From the NCBI RefSeq assembly GCF_029254265.1, contig NZ_JAQWXX010000073.1:124001-188000 (forward strand): DNA of 64,000 bases. Reading direction: 5' to 3'. This document shows positions 58,503-64,000 of this stretch, piece by piece. The stretch comes from Algoriphagus sp. Its GTDB lineage: Bacteria > Bacteroidota > Bacteroidia > Cytophagales > Cyclobacteriaceae. Under the pieces are notes generated by a model, which was not told where the DNA came from, ran no database searches, and was given only the letters and a program-made list of their open reading frames with translations. The position numbers were made by a program, and so were the translations under genes. Position 1 is the stretch's first letter; each line of letters opens with the position of its first letter.

Positions 58503-60266
58503 ATGGGCTTGCAACAAGTTTTTATTTCATATGCTTGGGGAGGAGAAAGCGAACAAGTCGCAAATGAGTTAGAGGCAATACTAAAATCCAATCAAATCGA
58601 CCTGATCAGAGATAAAAATAACCTTGGTTTTAAAGGACTGATTCGGGAGTTTATGGAGCAGATAGGCAAAGGGGATTTTGTAGTTTTGATTATCAGCGAC
58701 AAATACCTCAAATCTAAAAACTGCATGTTTGAGTTGATGGAGGTTGCTAAGAGAGGATCATTTTTAGATCGGATTTTCCCTATCGTTTTGCCCGATGCTG
58801 CTATCTATGATGGATTGGGAATACTTAGCTACTTAAAATATTGGGATAAAAAGTTAAAAGACCTGAATGCCAGTGCTAAAGAGTTGGATAGTCTTGAAAA
58901 AATCAATACAATTCAAACCGAGATTAATCTTTTTGCTGAAATCAGAACTGCCATTGATGAATTAGCAGGAACACTCAGTAATATGAATACGCTGAGTATT
59001 GAAATCATGAGGAGCAAATCTTACCAGCCATTAATTGAAGCTCTTAAATCCTCTGTTTCTGATACAACAGAAACTCCTGCTCCAACTTCGAGCCGAAAAG
59101 AAGGGAAAGTCTTGTATCATATTCCAGGAACGATGCAGGTTCTCTCTTGGACTAGGTGCACAGTCAGGCTTGCTTGGGAAGAAATCTTACTGAAAGAAGG
59201 ACTAAAGATCCCTGAAGAGGAGCAAGTCATCGAATCTATTCGATTGGGAGAAATCATGCAAGTAAGTTTGAATGAAGGACAATCAGGTAGCAATTTCGAA
59301 ATAAAAGCTCTAAATAATGAGGAACAGTTTATTCTTAGCGATGACTTTACCGAATGGCTCTTTGATGTCAAACCTTTAGTAGCAGGTGATTTCATCCTGA
59401 TTTTGAGAGTCACCTTGATTCAAATAATTCTAGGTAAAGAGCGGAAAAAAGACATTGTACTCGAACGTAATGTAAAAACAGCAGCAAATGTCCCTAAGGC
59501 TCTTGCCAAATATGAGACTGCTGAAAGCAACTTAAGTCCTCCAGAATTTTCATTCGAATACTCCGGGTCAGAAGAAGTTAAAATGGAATCAAAAATTGGA
59601 GACTTACCTATCCCGAAAAACACTCCTACTTCTTTTTCTAAACCTACAGTTAGCTCACCATCTCCCTCTATACCAAAAGCAGGAGGCAAAAGTATCTTTA
59701 AAAAGATATTACCTTATGCAGCTTCGCTAGCTGGGATTATTTTGATTGCATTTTTCTTTTTCCCATCCTATGATTCATCTTCTCCAGATTTTGTTTCAGT
59801 AGATAATACTAGTTCGCCCGACTCTAATTTTGAAGAACTAAATCCAAATATCAGCATGGAATTCCCCAAGGGGCTAGAAAATAATCAAAATGTAATGATT
59901 GCTATGAGCCTTGAATCAATTGTACCAAGCGGGGAAATTGTGACAGAGGTCGGTATTTTCAAAGTAAGTCCAGAAACACTTGAGGAGCTTTGGCAGGCGG
60001 ATCTTGGAGATTTTACTTTGACACTTTTTTCAGATTCTCTTAATAACCCTTCGAATAACCCTATTGAAGAGTTGAACTTTGTTGAAATCGTAGATTCCTT
60101 AAGCAAAATTAAATCTGCCCCATTAATTTATGAAAATCGAATCTTTGAACGAAAGGAACTGAAAAACGCTCCTCAGATTAAAAATCGGATTATCATCGAA
60201 AAAAAATTGGACTCCGGCGAGATTCAGAGGATCAAAAGATCCAAAGGGAAAATCCAGGAAAATTAA
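58503..60266 (+). CDS. Membrane-anchored TIR-domain protein
   Basis: A 587-residue protein. Residues 1-~150 form a TIR domain (QVFISYAWGGESEQVANELE, then RDKNNLGFKGLIREFM); the motif SKNCMFEL puts Glu77 where NAD-cleaving TIRs have their catalytic glutamate (CxxE). Residues ~200-330 are a beta-rich domain of unknown type, then a Ser/Pro/Thr-rich linker, one membrane helix (ILPYAASLAGIILIAFFFF, residues ~402-421) and a ~165-residue tail. So the TIR lies in the cytoplasm and the tail probably in the periplasm. TIR domains serve in defence or signalling; no defence genes flank it. The start is ATG at 58503. Confidence 0.8.
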   Translation: MGLQQVFISYAWGGESEQVANELEAILKSNQIDLIRDKNNLGFKGLIREFMEQIGKGDFVVLIISDKYLKSKNCMFELMEVAKRGSFLDRIFPIVLPDAAIYDGLGILSYLKYWDKKLKDLNASAKELDSLEKINTIQTEINLFAEIRTAIDELAGTLSNMNTLSIEIMRSKSYQPLIEALKSSVSDTTETPAPTSSRKEGKVLYHIPGTMQVLSWTRCTVRLAWEEILLKEGLKIPEEEQVIESIRLGEIMQVSLNEGQSGSNFEIKALNNEEQFILSDDFTEWLFDVKPLVAGDFILILRVTLIQIILGKERKKDIVLERNVKTAANVPKALAKYETAESNLSPPEFSFEYSGSEEVKMESKIGDLPIPKNTPTSFSKPTVSSPSPSIPKAGGKSIFKKILPYAASLAGIILIAFFFFPSYDSSSPDFVSVDNTSSPDSNFEELNPNISMEFPKGLENNQNVMIAMSLESIVPSGEIVTEVGIFKVSPETLEELWQADLGDFTLTLFSDSLNNPSNNPIEELNFVEIVDSLSKIKSAPLIYENRIFERKELKNAPQIKNRIIIEKKLDSGEIQRIKRSKGKIQEN

Positions 60267-60278
60267 GTAACAATAAAA

Positions 60279-60791
60279 TTAGGGGTTTGGCTTCAAAATA
60301 ACCTCTAGGAACTTTCTAGGAAGGTTTATTAACATGTTCTGGTGAATTCCCGGAATTCGAATCATGAAATAATCTTTATTTCCTTTTTCAATGACCTCTC
60401 CAGTCATATTTTGAAGTGGCCCACCGATAACTTTCACTTTTTCGCCTGGTTCGATTTCTGAACCATCGGTTTCAATCGCTACGCCAGTTTCTACGATACG
60501 CTTGATCATATCAAGCACTTCATCCCTCACTGTTGCATGTGTCCCTGCAAAGTGAACAAACTTGACAGCTCCAGGAACTTGAAGACACTCCCAAAGTTCG
60601 TTCCTTCGGGTTTTGACAAAAACATAACCATTAAAAAGCGCCTTTTGAACTTTCTTTTTTCTATCTGACCACTGACGTAATTCTTCTACGATTGGAAGGT
60701 AAACCTCCACCCCTCTTTCTTTCAATCGCTCAGCAACTTTCTTCTCTGACCTAGAAGCGGTGTACATCACGTACCATTTCAATTCTTCCAT
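60279..60791 (-). CDS. UpxY-like NusG-family antiterminator
   Basis: A 170-residue NusG paralogue. The NGN domain begins LKWYVMYTASRSEKKVAERLKERGVEVYLP and includes FNGYVFVKTRR; the KOW domain covers EPGEKVKVIGGPLQNMTGEV. This form resembles UpxY/RfaH-type factors, which let RNA polymerase read long surface-polysaccharide operons in Bacteroidota, not the general NusG. It converges on the TIR gene and stands apart from a polysaccharide cluster here. Its target operon is not in view. Confidence 0.87.
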   Translation of the reverse strand: MEELKWYVMYTASRSEKKVAERLKERGVEVYLPIVEELRQWSDRKKKVQKALFNGYVFVKTRRNELWECLQVPGAVKFVHFAGTHATVRDEVLDMIKRIVETGVAIETDGSEIEPGEKVKVIGGPLQNMTGEVIEKGNKDYFMIRIPGIHQNMLINLPRKFLEVILKPNP

Positions 60792-60875
60792 CTTCTATTT
60801 TCTTCAATTTTCGGAGGACGAAACTACAAAATCTAGCTCCTTTCTCTAAGATTTACAACTTGTAATTAAAACAAA

Positions 60876-60904
60876 AAACCTTCGAGACATCGTCCCGAAG
60901 GTTT
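60876..60904 (-). terminator. Terminator downstream of the RND pump
   Basis: AAACCTTCG, loop, CGAAGGTTT: a 9-bp stem followed on the minus strand by TTTTTGTTTT. It ends the RND pump transcript 20 bases after its stop. Confidence 0.75.
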
Positions 60905-60924
60905 CATAAAAAAAACCACCAACC

Positions 60925-63900
60925 TTAATTCGATTTTGCTCTGAACTGGCGAATTGACATATTAAGCTTGTCCGCCATCAAATACATAACCGGTACAATC
61001 ACTAACGTAATTAAAGTCGCAAAGGTTAAACCAAATATCACAGTCCAAGCCATCGGCCCCCAGAAATTTGCATTATCTCCACCAACATAAAATTGAGGAT
61101 CAAAAGAACTTAATAGTGAACCAAAATTGATATTCATACCGATTGCAAGAGGGACTAATCCAAGTACTGTGGTGATCGCAGTTAAAAGCACTGGACGAAG
61201 TCTTGTTTTCCCAGACTCTACTATACTCCCTACAAGATCCGAATAGTTTAGATATTCATTTTGCTTGATTCCCAACTCATCCCTCTTTCGCTCTCGAACC
61301 AAATTAGTATAATCAATTAATACAATGGCATTGTTCACTACCACTCCTGCTAGAGATATAATTCCTATACCAGTCATGATCACTACGAAATCCATGTTAA
61401 ATGCAACCAATCCAAGAAAAACACCAATCGTACTTAAAACAACAGATGCCATAATAATAAATGGAGTTGTCACTGAATTGAATTGTGCAACTATGATCAA
61501 GAAGATAAGAGAAACGGCAATTCCCAAAGCTCCGATTAGAAACTCCATAGACTTAGCCTGTTCTTCTTGCTCTCCGGTATATTTCACAGAGATACCATCA
61601 GGCACCTCGTAATTATTCATAGCGATTTGAATTTGCTGATTGATTTCTGTCGCATTATAACCATCAAGTACATTTGAGAATACTGTTACCGCTTTCTCCA
61701 GGTCTTTACGCTTTACTGATCCATACGTAGATCCATATTGTATATCAGCAACTGCAGAAATCGGAACCTCTCGTTTTGTACCAAACTTATCCCTAAATCC
61801 AATTTTCTTGTTAACCAGAGTGTTGATATCATACCGATAATCCTCATCCAATCTCAACTGAATTGGGTAGTCATCTTCTCCCTCTTTGAATTTAGACACT
61901 TCCAAACCAAACAAGGCAGTTCTAAGGTCTTGCGCAATTTGTGAAGTCGACAGTCCAAATCTTCTTGCCTTTTCCCGATCGATATCCATGATCAGCTCTG
62001 GGTTTCCAAGAGACAAATCTGTTTTATATTCCTCAATTCCGGCAATATTCAAATCCTCTAAGTATTCCTTTGTTTGATTGACGTAGGCGATTAACTGATC
62101 GTAGTCTTCTCCTACAAATTCAATATTTACTGCCTTTCCTACTGGAGGACCATCCCTTTGCTTATCCACTGTAATCAGAACTCCAGGGTATTGCTCAGCC
62201 ATATCCCGAATCAATTCCATAGCACCATTTGTGTTGATCCCTTGTCGATCTATGTAATCGACGAATCCAATAGTGATTTTAGCTTTATGAGGAGTTGCCT
62301 GATTACTTGGTCCTTCAGTAGGATCACCCGTCCCCTCACCCACTTGTGAGATTACAGATTCAATAATGTTTTGATAGGGCTCTAAAGTAACCATCACTTC
62401 ATCTTCCATCTTATCTACAAACTCATTCGTAGCTTCGATATCTGTACCGATTGGGAATTCCACAAACACATTGACCAACTGAGGCTGATTATCCGGGAAG
62501 AAAAGAACTTTTGGAGATCTAACTCCCAACAACACGACCGAAAAGACTAGTAAAAGTACAGTTCCCCCAAAGAATGCATAAGGTCTTTTACCTTCCAAAG
62601 CAAAAGACAAAGTTGATCCGTATAGATTTTCAAGTTTTACCAAGAAAACAGTCTGAAACCAGCGAATCGCTCCCCGAAGTAAAAACACATTAAAGAGAGT
62701 GAGTACGGAAGCGATCAAGGACAAAGATCCCATGGCTGTCCAACCCAACAAATAGAGTATAGCCGATAGTATCAAGAAAATACCGGAAACAATGATCGGT
62801 TTTTGTTTCGGTTTCACTTTGGTAACATCTTCAACTTTCATATAAAGGGCAGTCAACACTGGGTTGATTACCAAAGCCACAAAAAGTGAAGAAGAAAGAA
62901 CGATTATTAGCGTAATCGGTAAGAACTTCATGAATTCTCCCACAGTATCCTCCCAGAAAGCCAAAGGTAAGAAAGCAGCCAAAGTAGTCGCGGTCGATGT
63001 AATGATCGGCCAAGCTACTTCTCCTACTCCTTCTTTTGCGGCTTGAATCGCGGACTTACCCTCCGACATTAGTCGGTAAATATTTTCCACCACCACAATT
63101 CCGTTATCGACAAGCATACCCAAAGCCAGAATTAGGGAGAATAACACCATCAAGTTTAGTGTGATCCCAAAAGCATTGAGAATGAGGAATGAAATAAACA
63201 TGGACAAAGGAATCGCTGTACCTACGAAAAGTGCATTACGGAATCCCAAGAAGAACATCAAAACTAAAACTACCAGAATCACACCAAAGATGATCGAGTT
63301 TTCCAGATCGCTTACCTGCGATCTTGTCTTTTTTGACTGATCGTTTGTAATACTGATTTCCAAGTCAGGTGGGAATCGATTCGCTTGAGTCTTTTGAATG
63401 ATTTCTTTAATCTTATCGGATGCATTCAACAAGTTCTCTCCACTTCGCTTCACCACGTTAATGGTTACTACCGGTAAATTTTTACTTCTAGCGTAGCTTG
63501 ATCTCTCCTTGTAGGTATCATTTATCGTAGCTACATCACGGAGATAAACGATTTTCTGATTGTCAGTTTTTACGATTACATCAAGCAATTCTGAGGGATC
63601 TGTGAATTCACCATCAACCCGGAGTGTTCGTCGAAAGTCTCCGGACCGAATATTACCTCCAGAAATTGTCACATTCTCTGATTGAATAGCTCCTGAGATA
63701 TCACCAAAACTCACCCCAACAGACTCCATTTTGTAAGGGTCAACATTGATCTGAATTTCTCGCTCTACGGTTCCAGCTAAATCCGCCTTTGAGATTTCAG
63801 GAAGTTTTTCAATTTCATCTTCCAAATATTCCCCAAACTTCTTGAGCTCGGCCTCCGAGTAATTACCCGAAATATTCACATTCATAATTGGAAAATCCGA

Positions 63901-64000
63901 AGTATTGATCTCTAACACATTTGGATCCTGATCCAAATCTGTTGGCAACTCACTCTTCGACTTGTCCACCGCATCCTTCACATCCTGAATCGCCTTTGCG
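60925..64000 (-). CDS. HAE1/AcrB-type RND efflux pump, 5' end outside the window
   Basis: At least 1025 residues; the reading frame is still open at the right edge (AKAIQDVKDAVDK...), so about 100 N-terminal residues are missing. An internal GTG at 63981 is not a start. The chain has pore-domain loops, then GMLVDNGIVVVENIYRLMSEG (the Asp/Asp proton-relay motif of HAE1 pumps), a second membrane half, and the ending VIVPVMYLMADKL. Unlike the window's other pump it lacks the CzcA-type metal motif, so it probably exports lipophilic drugs or metabolites. Its adaptor and channel genes are presumably just beyond the window. A hairpin terminator follows. Confidence 0.93.
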   Translation of the reverse strand, partial: AKAIQDVKDAVDKSKSELPTDLDQDPNVLEINTSDFPIMNVNISGNYSEAELKKFGEYLEDEIEKLPEISKADLAGTVEREIQINVDPYKMESVGVSFGDISGAIQSENVTISGGNIRSGDFRRTLRVDGEFTDPSELLDVIVKTDNQKIVYLRDVATINDTYKERSSYARSKNLPVVTINVVKRSGENLLNASDKIKEIIQKTQANRFPPDLEISITNDQSKKTRSQVSDLENSIIFGVILVVLVLMFFLGFRNALFVGTAIPLSMFISFLILNAFGITLNLMVLFSLILALGMLVDNGIVVVENIYRLMSEGKSAIQAAKEGVGEVAWPIITSTATTLAAFLPLAFWEDTVGEFMKFLPITLIIVLSSSLFVALVINPVLTALYMKVEDVTKVKPKQKPIIVSGIFLILSAILYLLGWTAMGSLSLIASVLTLFNVFLLRGAIRWFQTVFLVKLENLYGSTLSFALEGKRPYAFFGGTVLLLVFSVVLLGVRSPKVLFFPDNQPQLVNVFVEFPIGTDIEATNEFVDKMEDEVMVTLEPYQNIIESVISQVGEGTGDPTEGPSNQATPHKAKITIGFVDYIDRQGINTNGAMELIRDMAEQYPGVLITVDKQRDGPPVGKAVNIEFVGEDYDQLIAYVNQTKEYLEDLNIAGIEEYKTDLSLGNPELIMDIDREKARRFGLSTSQIAQDLRTALFGLEVSKFKEGEDDYPIQLRLDEDYRYDINTLVNKKIGFRDKFGTKREVPISAVADIQYGSTYGSVKRKDLEKAVTVFSNVLDGYNATEINQQIQIAMNNYEVPDGISVKYTGEQEEQAKSMEFLIGALGIAVSLIFLIIVAQFNSVTTPFIIMASVVLSTIGVFLGLVAFNMDFVVIMTGIGIISLAGVVVNNAIVLIDYTNLVRERKRDELGIKQNEYLNYSDLVGSIVESGKTRLRPVLLTAITTVLGLVPLAIGMNINFGSLLSSFDPQFYVGGDNANFWGPMAWTVIFGLTFATLITLVIVPVMYLMADKLNMSIRQFRAKSN

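Noticed and set aside
58503..60266. Calling the TIR gene part of a Thoeris or CBASS defence system
   Set aside because: No partner gene (ThsA-like, cyclase or nuclease) is adjacent. The neighbours are a beta-barrel gene behind a terminator and a convergent NusG-like gene.

Overview
The window looks like a chromosomal segment of a Bacteroidota bacterium, most likely Cytophagales/Cyclobacteriaceae (Algoriphagus-like). The evidence is a SusC/SusD pair, a UpxY-type NusG paralogue, DUF5690, DUF6503 and DUF5009 families, a CzcA pump fused to its outer-membrane channel, moderate AT-richness, and promoters of the Bacteroidota TTG-N~19-TAnnTTTG type (clearest before dapA). Genus-level placement is inference. 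No rRNA, tRNA, CRISPR array, phage or intact transposase was seen.

Layout. (1) 0-15.6 kb, carbohydrate-type catabolism: the end of a glucoamylase-like hydrolase, an AraC regulator, then a tightly coupled six-gene operon (SDR, ROK kinase, SIS protein, FAD oxidoreductase, phosphotriesterase-family hydrolase, Gfo/Idh/MocA dehydrogenase). It is followed by a secreted DUF6259-like protein, a MetE-C-like protein, DeoC, a UlaG-like lactonase, a DUF5009 membrane protein and an MFS transporter interrupted by one TAG codon. (2) 15.7-28.3 kb, phosphorus acquisition: XRE-cupin regulator, TIGR03364-type FAD oxidoreductase, DUF5690 transporter, PhnX-like HAD hydrolase, divergent PhnZ-like HD oxygenase, and a SusC-SusD-phosphodiesterase-metallophosphoesterase unit. 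I read this as an outer-membrane-to-cytoplasm route for organophosphonates and phosphate esters. (3) 28.5-41.7 kb, envelope and metal stress: GNAT, secreted thioredoxin-like protein, CzcB and CzcA-OMF efflux, a sensor kinase and OmpR-family regulator in one operon with an ArnT-like transferase and a frameshifted GT2, and a secreted GH130 protein. Tandem CTTAA hexamers with 5-bp spacers, like PmrA boxes, precede both the GT2/GT/RR/HK operon and the efflux operon. (4) 42-49.6 kb: PepSY membrane protein, DUF6503 lipoprotein, the conserved Anbu / alpha-E / ATP-grasp / transglutaminase module, and YitT. (5) 49.7-64 kb, mostly housekeeping: metG, a TetR regulator, ligA with a large insertion, dapA, xseA-xseB, then a beta-barrel protein, a membrane-anchored TIR protein, a UpxY-like NusG paralogue and an HAE1-type RND pump that runs off the right edge.

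Scattered through the first 43.5 kb are five copies of a 125-140 bp interspersed element with imperfect terminal inverted repeats (TATCCGC ends), resembling a MITE or REPIN. Two genes carry single inactivating lesions: the MFS transporter (Trp TGG to TAG) and the GT2 (frameshift at a tandem GAAAT repeat).
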